A stretch of DNA of 64,000 nucleotides from an uncultured bacterium (GTDB lineage Bacteria; Planctomycetota; UBA1135; GCA-002686595): NCBI GenBank assembly GCA_937905825.1, contig CALCXM010000059.1, positions 1 through 64,000 on the forward strand, written 5' to 3'. Under the pieces are notes generated by a model, which saw only the letters and a list, made by a program, of their open reading frames with translations, made no database searches and was not told where the DNA came from. This document shows, in pieces, positions 1 through 9,214 of the stretch; the stretch's first letter is position 1, and each line of letters starts with the position of its first letter. The position numbers and the translations under genes are program-made.

Positions 1-25
1 TCGGGGCTTGATGAGAGCTATTTTC

Positions 26-66
26 GGGCGGCGTCGCATTTCGCGACGCCGCCCGTCTTCCTTTTG
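26..66 (+). terminator. Rho-independent terminator of a gene upstream of the window
   Basis: A perfect 12-bp stem (26-37 with 43-54, loop ATTTC) is followed by a T-rich tail (GTCTTCCTTTT). It would end a plus-strand gene whose body lies before the window; TGA triplets at 9-11 and 12-14 are candidate stops for that gene, but the coding frame cannot be judged from so few bases. Confidence 0.8.
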
Positions 67-456
67 GGGGAGCTCGTTCTCGGCAGGGGTGATCGTGGCG
101 ACACGCGAGGGGAAGCACGGCCATGGGCTGGCCCTGATTGGCAAACCCGCCCGCTGGTGGCCAGCGGGGATAGAGGTCGATTGTTCGACCTATCGAGCGG
201 CGAGGCAGGTGGGGGGTGGCTTTGATGGGCGCGCTGCCATGTGTGGGGCGCAGCAGGGCGACAGGGGAGCATGCCGTGTAGAGTGTGGATCGGGGCTGCT
301 TCGAGAGTCGCAACCCAGGCTGCCAGCGGGGAGGGGGCCCTCCTCGGCTAGATAGAGGACCTCGCGACATGACCGGCCCGGGGCCATCATCAACGGTTCG
401 GGTCTCGCAGGTCTCGCCCTTGCCGTAGCTTGGCTCCTAGGCGTCCCGTCTTCTAC
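67..456. other. Non-coding gap with two adjacent hairpins
   Basis: About 390 bases without a convincing gene. Short open frames exist on both strands but look like random frames in high-G+C DNA. Two hairpins lie side by side: 150-157 pairs with 161-168 (8 bp, loop TGG), and 174-180 pairs with 185-191 (7 bp, loop TTGT). I looked for RNase P, tmRNA and tRNA core motifs and saw none. The hairpins may belong to an unrecognised RNA or be chance. Confidence 0.4.
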
Positions 457-2490
457 CTAGCGCCTAGCGCGGCGACGCCGGGCGCCCTTCTTGGCCTTGC
501 GCTTGACCGCCTTCTTCTCCTGGGGGAGGTCTGATTCTCGGCCCCCCGGGATCCAATCCTCCGGAGGCTCGATGCCCTTCATTTCGAAGATGAAGCGCGA
601 GGGGTGGACTTTGATGCGGGTGCCGTACTTGGCGCGCTCAAGGGTGTGGCTCAGGGTGAGTCCCTCGCGCGCGCGGGTGATGCCCACGTAGGCCAACCGG
701 CGCTCCTCGTCGACCGTGTCTTGGTTGATGGACTTCCCATGGGGCAGGATGCCTTCCTCCATCCCGACCAGGAAAACCCGGGGGAACTCCAGGCCCTTGG
801 AAGCGTGCAAGGTCATCAGGGTCACCACGTTCTTGACGCCCGTGTCGTCCTTGCTCTTGTCTCCCGAAGAACTCAGCGTGAGTTCGTTCAGGAACATCGC
901 GAGGCCCGGCTTCTTGCGCTTTTTCACGTGACGCTCGGCCATGGTGAGGATCTCCTTGACCGCTTGCCAACGCTTGTCCTGGTCTTCCTTGTTCGAGTAG
1001 CAGCGCTCAACTTCCGAGCGGTAGGCGAACTCTTCCAGGACCTGCTCGATGAAGGGCACCAACTCGTCCTTGGGCTTCTGCTCCCCGAGGAGCTTGAGTC
1101 GTTCTTGCAGTCGCTGCACGGTCTCGACGGCCTTCATGTTGACCTTCTCGATTTCAGCGGCGCGCTGGAACGCTTCGGGGACGGTGATGCCCTGCTGCGT
1201 CGCAAAGGCCAGGACCTTGTCGAGGGTGGTCTTGCCGACTCCCCGTGGGGGGCAGTTGACAATGCGCAGCAAGGAGACTTCGTCCTTCGGGTTGTGGATG
1301 ACCTTGAGGTAGGCCAACACGTCGCGCACCTCCTTGCGGTCAAAGAAGCTCATGCCCCCGATCAAGATGTAGGGCACGCCCCGGGCTCGCAGTTCCGTTT
1401 CCAAGACCCGTGGCTGGATCGCAGTGCGAAAGAGAATGGCGAAGTCACTCCACAGGCTACGGCCATCGTCGTGGCGCATGCGGATTTCCCGCACCACGTA
1501 CTCGGCTTCGACCGTGTCGTCCTGGTGCACCACAAGCTGCACCAACTCCCCGCGGCCCGCGTGGCTGCGCAGTGTTTTCGCGTGGCGCTTGGGGTTGTTG
1601 ACGATGACGCGGTTGGCTGCGTCCAGAATCTCTTGGCTGGAGCGGTAGTTGGTTTCCAGGGTGACCGTCAGGGCTTCGGGGTAGTGCTTGCCGAAGTTCA
1701 GAATCTTGGTGATGTCCGCGCCGCGCCAGGAGTAGATGGACTGGTCGTCATCGCCCACCACACACAGGTTGCGATGCTCCTGGGAGAGCAAGCGCACGAC
1801 CTTGAACTGAGGTTCGTTGGTGTCTTGATACTCGTCGACCAGAATGTAGCGGAAGCGCTTCTGCAGGGCGCCGCGGATGAACTCGTTCTTCTCCAAGAGG
1901 CGCACGGTGTAGAGCAGGAGATCGTCGAAGTCCATGCGACGGGAACGGCGCATGAACTGCTCGTAACGCTCGTAGCCCAGGGCCACTAGGTGATCGACTT
2001 CATCCCCGGGGCGCTTGGCAAACTCCTCCGGACTCACCAATTGGTTCTTTAGCAGGGAGATGCGGCTCTGCAGGACGCTTGGCTGAATCATGGCCTCGGC
2101 GATGTGCAGCTCGCGCAGGACGCTCTTCGCAGCGCTAATCTGATCGGACGCGTCCGCGATGCTGATGCCGGCCGGGAAGCCGATCTCCTCGGTGTATTCG
2201 CGCAAGATGCGCAGGCACACGGAGTGGAAGGTCCCCACAGTCAAACGGTCTGCGCGTTCTTCTCCGACAAGTTGCGCCACGCGCTCCTTCATCTCCGCCG
2301 CGGCCTTGTTGGTGAAGGTCATCGCCAGGATGTTTTCCGGCGCGACTTTTTTCTCCAGCAAGTGCGCGATGCGCATGGTGATGACCCGTGTCTTGCCGCT
2401 TCCCGCTCCCGCCAGGACGAGCAGGGGGCCCTCGGTGGTTTCGACGGCGAGCCGCTGCTCGGGATTGAGTTGATCGAGATTGACTTTCAA
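457..2490 (-). CDS. rep: UvrD/Rep/PcrA-family ATP-dependent DNA helicase, Rep-like
   Basis: Superfamily 1A 3'-5' DNA helicase of 677 residues, the usual length for Rep/PcrA. The N-terminus has LNPEQRLAVE (Q-motif region) followed by the Walker A motif AGAGSGKTRV. Later come the Walker B region LVDEYQDTN, motif III GDDDQSIYSWRGA, motif IV TNYRSS, motif V TLMTLHASKGLEFP and motif VI EERRLAYVGITRA. The wording of motif V and of the GMEEGILPH segment resembles E. coli Rep more than UvrD. The protein ends in a very basic tail (KKAVKRKAKKGARRRRARR) that could bind DNA. It probably acts in replication-fork progression or repair. It is transcribed away from the ECF sigma gene region with a short gap. 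The family is certain; the choice between rep, pcrA and uvrD is an inference. Confidence 0.93.
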   Translation of the reverse strand: MKVNLDQLNPEQRLAVETTEGPLLVLAGAGSGKTRVITMRIAHLLEKKVAPENILAMTFTNKAAAEMKERVAQLVGEERADRLTVGTFHSVCLRILREYTEEIGFPAGISIADASDQISAAKSVLRELHIAEAMIQPSVLQSRISLLKNQLVSPEEFAKRPGDEVDHLVALGYERYEQFMRRSRRMDFDDLLLYTVRLLEKNEFIRGALQKRFRYILVDEYQDTNEPQFKVVRLLSQEHRNLCVVGDDDQSIYSWRGADITKILNFGKHYPEALTVTLETNYRSSQEILDAANRVIVNNPKRHAKTLRSHAGRGELVQLVVHQDDTVEAEYVVREIRMRHDDGRSLWSDFAILFRTAIQPRVLETELRARGVPYILIGGMSFFDRKEVRDVLAYLKVIHNPKDEVSLLRIVNCPPRGVGKTTLDKVLAFATQQGITVPEAFQRAAEIEKVNMKAVETVQRLQERLKLLGEQKPKDELVPFIEQVLEEFAYRSEVERCYSNKEDQDKRWQAVKEILTMAERHVKKRKKPGLAMFLNELTLSSSGDKSKDDTGVKNVVTLMTLHASKGLEFPRVFLVGMEEGILPHGKSINQDTVDEERRLAYVGITRAREGLTLSHTLERAKYGTRIKVHPSRFIFEMKGIEPPEDWIPGGRESDLPQEKKAVKRKAKKGARRRRARR

Positions 2491-2637
2491 TGGATTCAGC
2501 TGGGGGGCGGGCGCGGAAGGTTAGCAGCGCGCGTCTAGGCCTCCTAGTCTCAACTCTTCTTGAGCTTGTCCGCGGTCGCTATTTCTTTCTGCGCGTTGCA
2601 CCGGGAATCCGGGGGACAACTCGAGTTGCGCTTGAGC

Positions 2638-3285
2638 TCAGTCCAGAAGGGCGGACAGCACCTCTTGGGGAAGCGCTTGTTGTTCCAGTCTGGCCCGCAG
2701 TCTTTGCCAACGCTTTGTCACCGCGTCGAGGCCCAGGTCAAGACGTTCGGCGACTTCTTTGTGAGTCAGGCCTTCCATGCCGTGATGCAAGAGCAGTTCG
2801 CGATCACTGCGCTCGAGCTTCTGAACCCAGTCACGGAAGCGCCCGAGCTCTTCGTGTTTGGAAAGTCGTTGGCTCACACCCGTAACGACCTCGGGCACCT
2901 GTTGAAGCGCCAGCAGTCGAGTGGTGGTTCCAGGCGCCTGTGCTTGGAAGGCGGGGGAGCCGACCTTGCGCATGGCTTCCAGCAAAACGTTCTTTGCAAC
3001 CCGGAAGATCCAGAAGCGGAACGATGTGGTCTCCGGATCGAAGCGCTCAAAGGCTCTTAGGGCACGGCACCAAACCTCTTGCACTAGATCTCCCGGATCC
3101 AGCCAAGCGCGCATGTTGCGCCGAATGCGAATGTCGGCCCAGGTGTAGAGGGCTGGGGCGATGCGCTCGTAGAGCACGCCAAAGGAGCCGTCGCCTCCTT
3201 CCTTGGCCGCACGCACCAAGTTCTCGGTGATCTCACCGACGTTTTTGTCCCGCCCTGAGGCGGCTCCTTCCTGGGGGGCCTTCAC
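2638..3285 (-). CDS. ECF-type RNA polymerase sigma factor
   Basis: About 215 residues with region 2 (DPGDLVQEVWCRALRAFERF, then FRFWIFRVAKNVLLEAMRK) and region 4 (LERSDRELLLHHGMEGLTHKEVAERLDL, a helix-turn-helix). No other domain is seen. It lies head to head with the Ser/Thr kinase at 3312, the usual planctomycete pairing of an ECF sigma factor with a kinase, so the kinase may control it; that link is inferred. No ATG is available near the N-terminus. I prefer the GTG at 3285; a TTG at 3294 is the alternative, but it lies inside the palindrome between the two genes. Confidence 0.9.
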   Translation of the reverse strand: MKAPQEGAASGRDKNVGEITENLVRAAKEGGDGSFGVLYERIAPALYTWADIRIRRNMRAWLDPGDLVQEVWCRALRAFERFDPETTSFRFWIFRVAKNVLLEAMRKVGSPAFQAQAPGTTTRLLALQQVPEVVTGVSQRLSKHEELGRFRDWVQKLERSDRELLLHHGMEGLTHKEVAERLDLGLDAVTKRWQRLRARLEQQALPQEVLSALLD

Positions 3286-3293
3286 GGACAGCA

Positions 3294-3305
3294 ATTCTAT
3301 AGAAT
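3294..3305. promoter_or_regulatory. 12-bp palindrome between divergent sigma and kinase genes
   Basis: ATTCTATAGAAT is a perfect palindrome in the very short gap between the two divergent genes. Each strand reads TATAGAAT, which resembles a -10 element, and the kinase GTG (3312) follows 6 bp downstream. A shared bidirectional -10 giving leaderless mRNAs, or an operator, would fit. No clear -35 element was found on either side, so this is inference. Confidence 0.35.
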
Positions 3306-3311
3306 CTGAGG

Positions 3312-6300
3312 GTGGACGTTGACCAGAGCTGCCAGGAGTTCCCGGAACACTCGCCCGAGGTGTTCGACTTTCTCAGTGAGTACTTCGAGGATGTGGAGTC
3401 TGGGGAGTCTCACGGGCTAGAGCACTATCTACGGCGGTTCCCGGCCTGCGAATCCGCCATACGCAAAGAATTCGAAGCCCTTACCACTGGGCAGGCCGGG
3501 GCTCCTGCGCAGGATGGCCGCCTGGGCAGCCAGGTTGGGCCCTACGAGCTGCTCTCGGAAATCGGCCGGGGCGGCCAAGGGGTTGTGTACCTGGCGGAGG
3601 ATTCACGCATCGCCCGGCGCGTGGCTCTTAAGGTGTTGCCTCCCGCGGCCCTCTTGTTTTCGGACTCCCGGCGCAAGCGACTGCAGCGCGAGGCGGAAGT
3701 GATCTCGCGCCTGGCCCATCCAGGCATCTGTGGAATCTTCGACGCGGACATGGACGGGGAGTTCGCTTACATCGCCATGCCCCTGATCGAGGGGCGCACC
3801 TTGGCCTCGCTGATTCCCACGCCGGGCACTGCGCCAGAGCCTGCCGCTTCCGGGCCCGGTCACCTGCGCGCCATGCCGACGACTGCCCAGGAATTCCAGG
3901 TCCTGCTGAGCTTCTTCGAACGGGCGGCGCGCGCCTTGCACAGCGCGCACGAAGCGGGCGTGGTGCACCGCGACGTGAAGCCGGGAAACCTGATGGTGAC
4001 GCCGACGGGTGCACCCGTTTGGTTGGACTTCGGGCAAGCGCGGGACGACCAGACAGGAGGGGTCGACTTGACCTTGTCGGGGGAGATCTTTGGAACTCCT
4101 GCCTACATGTCTCCCGAGCAAGTCAGCGGCGGCACGGTCGATGTCCGCACGGACGTTTGGGCCTTGACGGTCAGCCTGTTCGAGGCCCTGACGCGACGTC
4201 GTCCCTTTGAAGGGGCGACCGCGCACGTGTTGATGCTTTCGATCAAGAACGATGAGCCCTTAGATGCCCGCGAAATCAACCCGCGGATCAGCAAGGAGCT
4301 CGCGGTGCTGCTCGCCACTGGCTTGGAACGGGATGCGGCTCGACGTTACTCAAGCGCGCAAGCTCTCGCCGATGACTTGGCTCGGCTGCAGCGCCAAGAA
4401 CCCATTCATGCGCGGGCTGCGGGCAAGCTCCTGCGCCTGCGACGCTGGGGCGAGCGCCATCCGGCTCTAGCCGTCTTGGCCATGGCCATGGTTGTGGCGT
4501 TGGCAGTGAGTTCGCGTTTGGTGCTCTTGAAGAACGCGGCCTTGGACGTGGCTCTCGGGCGACTGCTGGCGGGTCGCTCTGAAGCCCTGCTGGTGGATAG
4601 TCCAGCCTCGGCGCTGCTGCTCGCGATCCAAGCGGTGGAGGAGGCCCCCGACGCCGGGACCCGGGCTAGATTGTTTGGCGCCCTGCAGGCCTGCTACCTG
4701 CGGGCCGAGTACGAAGCGGGGCATGAACGAGTGTTCCTGGACGTGGTGCTCGTCCCCGGTGACGAGTACGTGGCCTGTGTTTGGTTCGACGGCGAAGTGG
4801 GCCTCTTTGATTTGCTCAGCGGCAAGCGATTGCGCGGTTGGAAAGCCCACGCAGCCTGCGAGTCCCGGCAGGGAGCGGCCGCGGATCTGGCTGTTTCCGC
4901 GGATGGGGAACGGCTAGCAAGCGGAGCAATGGATGGGAGAATCGTGGTGGCCCGAGTCGACGGGGTTGGCGCGCCGCTGACATTTGATGGGCCCGGCGGT
5001 GGCATCGTCGAGCTGCTCTTCGGCCGCGACGGGCAGACCCTTCTCGCACGCGGAAAGGAAGGAGGGCTCGCGCTGTATGACGCGCAAGCGGGCAAGCTCC
5101 TCCAGGTCCTCGAGCAGGGGGCCCCGGGGAGCGGGTCTCTGGCGCTCGATTCTCGCAACGGGTTTTTCTATGAGCGCCACTCCAAGGTCGGAAGCGTTCC
5201 AACCCTCAAGCTTTGGAATGACCGCAACGCTGCAGTCATCGACGGGCTGGCGGGACCACCGCCAAGCGTTGACTGGGCCCAATGGAGCTCCCGTGGTTGG
5301 TCTTGGTTGTCTGGAGGAATCCTCGGTTGGCGAAAGCTCGGCCAAGAGGAGCCCCTGCAATTTGCCCTAGGAACTCTAGGGGACTTGACCACAGACAGCG
5401 AGCAGAGCGTGCACTCCTTGTCGTTGTCTGGTTCCGGAGAGCACTGCCTCGCCGCCCTGAACACGGCGAACGGAATGCATTGCTATGTGTTGGACCTGGA
5501 AGCGGCAAGTTCCGTTCGCCTCGCCCTGGACTTTGCCAGCGCGCCCCGCGCTGTGGTCTTCTCGGGCAACGGGAAACGTGTGGCCCTGATTGCGCCGAAC
5601 TCGCGTCCGATGATCTTCGACTGCAAGACGGGGGAACAAGTTGCCGAGGGCGTGGACTACATGGGGCAGGACTACTTGCAATGGAGTGCCGACGACCAGT
5701 TCCTCCTTTCTCGACAACACGTGGGCCCCCAAGCGCAGCTCTGGTACGGCACCGAGCGACCGGATCTCTATCGCATGGACTGTGGCCGTGGGCCGGTCTT
5801 GCAAACGGGCTTTGTCGCGGGCGGGGAGCGGGCGTTCACCCTGACCGAAGGCGGGGACTTGCGCCTCTGGGAGACTCCGCTGGTTCCTAAGAGTGGGCAC
5901 CACAGTGGTGCGTTGTTCGTGGACGTAACGACTCCCGGGTTCCCCTTGAAAGGGGCGAAGCTCAACGTAGAACGTACACGGCTGCTCGCTTGGGGCTCCC
6001 AGGGTGCTCGCAGTTGGGATCCCGCAAGCGGCGCCGAAGTGCGACGCTCCGCACTTCGTGCCGACGTGCTGACCGTCGATGAGAGCGGCCCTTCCAAGGC
6101 TTGGTTGCTGCTGGATGCACAGGGGCAAGTTTGGATCGAAGGACTCGCGGACGGATCGCTGCGGGCCCTCGCTGAAGAGTCCAGTGCGGTGCAACTTGCG
6201 CGCTTCGCTCCGGGCGGTCACGTGTTTCTGACGGCGCATGCAAGCGGGCAGCTGTGTTGTTGGGACAGCCAGTCGCTCGCGCTGCGTTGGTCTATGCCCT

Positions 6301-6929
6301 TCAGGAAACCGGATGAGACTGCGGGTGCCTTTGAGGACCTTGCCTTTAGTCCAGGAGCCGAGACGGTGGCTGTTGCTTGGAGTCAGCGCGAGATTCACTT
6401 TCTACGCGTGGCCGATGGGCAACCAGCCCGCAAGTTGTTGAACGTCTTTCCGCCCAAGTCGTTGGATTGGTCAGGAGACGGTAGGCGTTTGGTGATCACG
6501 GGTCAGAAGGGGCGGGGCGCTTTTCGGGTGGAGGATCTGCAACCGGCAACTCCCGAATTGAGTTGGATGCGGGCTGAGGAGTTCCACCGGGACAACCTGA
6601 CTGGCGCGCGCTTTCATCCGGATGGTTCGCTGGTGCTGTCGACCTCCGCCGACGGAACGGTGATGGTGCGCGACGTGGGCGGATCGGCGGATCCACGGGC
6701 GACCCTGCTGCTCGCTCATCTGCAAGGAGATGGTGGGGCGGTCCGTTGTGCTGACTTCAGCCCAAGCTCGAAAGCTCCGCGCGTGATCGCGGGGATGGCG
6801 GACGGGAGCGCGCGCGTGTGGCCCGTGGATCCCTTGCCCGCGGCCCTGGCCCGGCGGCCTCGAGAACAGCTTCGCGAGTGGGAGTTTGCCCGGGAACAGC
6901 GGATTGCGGCGCCCTTGCAGTATCGCTGA
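3312..6929 (+). CDS. Membrane-anchored Ser/Thr protein kinase with WD40-like repeats
   Basis: A 1205-residue protein. Residues 1-75 form an acidic N-terminal segment typical of planctomycete kinases. The kinase domain starts at about 77: glycine loop IGRGGQGVVY, VALKVLPP lysine near 105, catalytic HRDVKPGN at about 219, DFG in LDFGQARDD near 239, and TPAYMSPEQ. All catalytic residues are present. A single transmembrane helix lies at about 383-402 (LAVLAMAMVVALAVS), after which a long region to the C-terminus carries degenerate WD40-like repeats (for example LALSADGERLASGAMDG-type turns and FHPDGSLVLSTSADGTVMV). The repeats should face outward and could sense a ligand or bind partners. The GTG start sits directly after the shared palindrome with the ECF gene. 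Function in signalling is solid; the signal is unknown. Confidence 0.93.
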   Translation: MDVDQSCQEFPEHSPEVFDFLSEYFEDVESGESHGLEHYLRRFPACESAIRKEFEALTTGQAGAPAQDGRLGSQVGPYELLSEIGRGGQGVVYLAEDSRIARRVALKVLPPAALLFSDSRRKRLQREAEVISRLAHPGICGIFDADMDGEFAYIAMPLIEGRTLASLIPTPGTAPEPAASGPGHLRAMPTTAQEFQVLLSFFERAARALHSAHEAGVVHRDVKPGNLMVTPTGAPVWLDFGQARDDQTGGVDLTLSGEIFGTPAYMSPEQVSGGTVDVRTDVWALTVSLFEALTRRRPFEGATAHVLMLSIKNDEPLDAREINPRISKELAVLLATGLERDAARRYSSAQALADDLARLQRQEPIHARAAGKLLRLRRWGERHPALAVLAMAMVVALAVSSRLVLLKNAALDVALGRLLAGRSEALLVDSPASALLLAIQAVEEAPDAGTRARLFGALQACYLRAEYEAGHERVFLDVVLVPGDEYVACVWFDGEVGLFDLLSGKRLRGWKAHAACESRQGAAADLAVSADGERLASGAMDGRIVVARVDGVGAPLTFDGPGGGIVELLFGRDGQTLLARGKEGGLALYDAQAGKLLQVLEQGAPGSGSLALDSRNGFFYERHSKVGSVPTLKLWNDRNAAVIDGLAGPPPSVDWAQWSSRGWSWLSGGILGWRKLGQEEPLQFALGTLGDLTTDSEQSVHSLSLSGSGEHCLAALNTANGMHCYVLDLEAASSVRLALDFASAPRAVVFSGNGKRVALIAPNSRPMIFDCKTGEQVAEGVDYMGQDYLQWSADDQFLLSRQHVGPQAQLWYGTERPDLYRMDCGRGPVLQTGFVAGGERAFTLTEGGDLRLWETPLVPKSGHHSGALFVDVTTPGFPLKGAKLNVERTRLLAWGSQGARSWDPASGAEVRRSALRADVLTVDESGPSKAWLLLDAQGQVWIEGLADGSLRALAEESSAVQLARFAPGGHVFLTAHASGQLCCWDSQSLALRWSMPFRKPDETAGAFEDLAFSPGAETVAVAWSQREIHFLRVADGQPARKLLNVFPPKSLDWSGDGRRLVITGQKGRGAFRVEDLQPATPELSWMRAEEFHRDNLTGARFHPDGSLVLSTSADGTVMVRDVGGSADPRATLLLAHLQGDGGAVRCADFSPSSKAPRVIAGMADGSARVWPVDPLPAALARRPREQLREWEFAREQRIAAPLQYR

Positions 6930-7045
6930 TTGGAGCCGGGGTTCCGCGAATCCGTGCGGAGTGCGGACTCTTCCAAGGATTTCTGTCCGGTTGATTCCGG
7001 CGGCGTCACTTGGGGGGAGACCCTTTACCCCAGGGAACCCCTGTC

Positions 7046-7426
7046 ATGCTCAAACTCACTCCAATCCTCCTGTCCGTCCTGCTCCTCCTCTCGGCTTCTT
7101 TGGAGTCCGCGATGGGCGCTCCAGTCCTTGAAGGAGCTCGCATCACCAGCGGCCCCCTGGAGGACTGCAACCGCAACGGAGTCGAGGACTCCGTGGACAT
7201 CGCCTACGGCTCATCGAGCGATATGGATCGGAATGGAGTCCCGGACGAGTGCGAATCCCAGGGGGAGCCTCGCCCGCTTTTTCAGGGCTGTGGCCGTATT
7301 TTCCTGTGCGATTCCAATTCTGACGTAGGCTGGAGCGCTGAGTCCAGGTCGCAGGCCAAGACGCTTGCCTCCGGAGGCCTGTGCTCGTCTGCCCCTGGCT
7401 TGCGGGCCCCATTCGCCACTTTGTGA
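7046..7426 (+). CDS. Small secreted protein with dockerin-like calcium motif
   Basis: 126 residues. The start ATG at 7046 is chosen because it places a signal peptide at the N-terminus (MLKLTPILLSVLLLLSASLESA). A paired aspartate-rich motif follows (DCNRNGVEDSVDIAYGSS, then DMDRNGVPDECE), the dockerin/EF-hand-like pattern common in planctomycete exported proteins. The same motif recurs near the C-terminal third of the next gene, which starts 3 bp downstream. The rest (about 50 residues) resembles nothing I recognise. It may be a small surface protein or the remnant of a duplicated copy of its neighbour. Confidence 0.5.
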   Translation: MLKLTPILLSVLLLLSASLESAMGAPVLEGARITSGPLEDCNRNGVEDSVDIAYGSSSDMDRNGVPDECESQGEPRPLFQGCGRIFLCDSNSDVGWSAESRSQAKTLASGGLCSSAPGLRAPFATL

Positions 7427-7429
7427 ACT

Positions 7430-9214
7430 ATGAAGACGATAGCGCTGCTCCCACTTGTCCTGATTCTTTCCGCGCCTGTGGCCCGAGCCCAGGAATTCAC
7501 CTTCTCGATCAACTGGCGAGGGCCCTCGGTTGCCGTGCAGAGTTCAACTCCGCCGGGCTTCCTTTTGAATGAAGCGGACATCCTGACTTTCGGTCCGGGC
7601 TCGCCAGGTTTCGGCACTCTGCAGGCACCCGGCTACGCGCTGTTCGGCGCTCAGCTTGGATTGAACCAGTACAGCAACTGCCTGAACCACGCGCAGAACG
7701 ACCCCTGTGGCATCGAAGTGGACGCGCTCAGCCAGGGCAACGACGCCATGCTCTCGAGCGGGACCTTCGCCGGGCCTGGTCCGGGGACCTTGCCCCTCGA
7801 CGAGGTTTGGCTCTCTGTGGATTCCCGCGCTGCTGGGCGGACCCAGACGGTCTTTGGCGCAACCTCAGCCACCGAGGCCGGTGCGGTCGGGGACGTCTCC
7901 GCCGATGTTTTCATGGCCTATGGAATTGGCATTGGCCCCGTCCCGCCTGGGGCCGCGCCGGGCACCAACGTGGGGGTCTTTGACGGCAACGGTTTGCGCA
8001 GCAGCTCGACCTTTGTCTACCCGGGCATCGGGCTGATCGAACCGAATTTTCCCGGCTCGATCCCCGCGACGGGGGACAACCTGGATGCGCTCGACATCGG
8101 GGCGATGCCAGGCTTTCCAAGTTCTGGGGTCTACTTCAGCTTGGACGCGAGCTTCCCTGATCCCGCCATGACAGCCATCGTGAACTCCGGAAGCGCGGCC
8201 GCTCAAGGGGTGAGCGCTGCGGACGTTTTGCACACGGTCAGCGCGGGCACGATCCCGCTGGTCTACGCGCCTGCCTTCCTCTTGGGTCTCGACCGAGTCG
8301 GCGGTCCGAACAGCGACGACTTGGACGCCTTGGTGCTCGCTGACAATGGCGACGGGATCTTCCAACCTTCCAAGCTGCCCTACGATTGGGAGGACGGAAC
8401 GAAGGACATGTTGCTGTTTTCCGTACGCCGCGGCTCCGCCGTGATCGGGCGACCGGATTCGATCTTCGGAATACCGATCGAAGAGGGAGACATCTTGACC
8501 ACCCCCAAGCCCATCGGCATGGGAGGCCTCTCGCTGTTCCCGGGGATCATGTACGCGGCAGAAGCTCTCGGCCTGCGAACGAGCCGTACCCATGGAGTGA
8601 TGTTTGGGGATGACTTGGATGCCCTCGACTTTGAAGCGGCCACTTGCTTCGATTGCAACAACAACGGAATCGAAGACGCGGTGGACATCTCGACGGGGGC
8701 CTCGAGCGATGAGAACCGCGACGGGGTGCCGGACGAGTGCGAGAAGGCCCTGGAGTTTTGCTTCTGTCCTTCGAGTGTCGCTCCCTGCTTGAACGACGCG
8801 GACCTTGCCGGCTGCGGCAACTCGGCCACGGCCGGGGCCCGCTTGTACACCACCGGATCAACCAGCGTTGGCTCGGATGACCTCGTGATCGTCACGGACG
8901 GCTTGCCCTTGAACAAGCCGGGGCTCTACTACATGGGCGCCGCTGGGATTGTGATGCCGCTCGGCGATGGCATCCGTTGCGTTGGTAGTGGCGGCGTAGG
9001 CGTCTTCCGCTACACGGTTCAGAACTCCGGAGGTGCCGGGGTCTTCAGCGCTGGGCCCGGCATCGCAGGTGCGAGTTGCTCGCTCTTCAACATGAGCGGC
9101 TGCATCAGCGCCGGAGACACTTGGTTCCTGCAAGCCTGGTACCGGGATCCAACGGGCCCTTGCGGCGGCCAGTTCAACTTCTCTAACGCGGTGCGTGTTC
9201 AGTTCGAGTTGTAG
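7430..9214 (+). CDS. Exported surface protein with dockerin-like motif and shared C-terminal module
   Basis: 594 residues with a clear signal peptide (MKTIALLPLVLILSAPVARAQ). The middle has three copies of a short NSDDLDAL / GDNLDALD / GDDLDALD motif, acidic and perhaps calcium-binding. Around residue 406 comes the dockerin-like pair DCNNNGIEDAVD and DENRDGVPDECE. The last 150 residues form the cysteine-containing module shared with the proteins at 15758, 49966 and 54469, ending in WYRDPTG...FNFSNAVRV. No enzyme motif is seen. The 3' end overlaps the convergent SpoIIM-like gene by 32 bp. Surface location is inferred from the signal peptide. Confidence 0.85.
   Translation: MKTIALLPLVLILSAPVARAQEFTFSINWRGPSVAVQSSTPPGFLLNEADILTFGPGSPGFGTLQAPGYALFGAQLGLNQYSNCLNHAQNDPCGIEVDALSQGNDAMLSSGTFAGPGPGTLPLDEVWLSVDSRAAGRTQTVFGATSATEAGAVGDVSADVFMAYGIGIGPVPPGAAPGTNVGVFDGNGLRSSSTFVYPGIGLIEPNFPGSIPATGDNLDALDIGAMPGFPSSGVYFSLDASFPDPAMTAIVNSGSAAAQGVSAADVLHTVSAGTIPLVYAPAFLLGLDRVGGPNSDDLDALVLADNGDGIFQPSKLPYDWEDGTKDMLLFSVRRGSAVIGRPDSIFGIPIEEGDILTTPKPIGMGGLSLFPGIMYAAEALGLRTSRTHGVMFGDDLDALDFEAATCFDCNNNGIEDAVDISTGASSDENRDGVPDECEKALEFCFCPSSVAPCLNDADLAGCGNSATAGARLYTTGSTSVGSDDLVIVTDGLPLNKPGLYYMGAAGIVMPLGDGIRCVGSGGVGVFRYTVQNSGGAGVFSAGPGIAGASCSLFNMSGCISAGDTWFLQAWYRDPTGPCGGQFNFSNAVRVQFEL

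Noticed and set aside
604..1989. Long plus-strand open frame opposite the helicase gene
   Set aside because: It is the antisense shadow of the Rep-like helicase; its sequence is rich in repeated Leu/Val/Asp runs with no motif.
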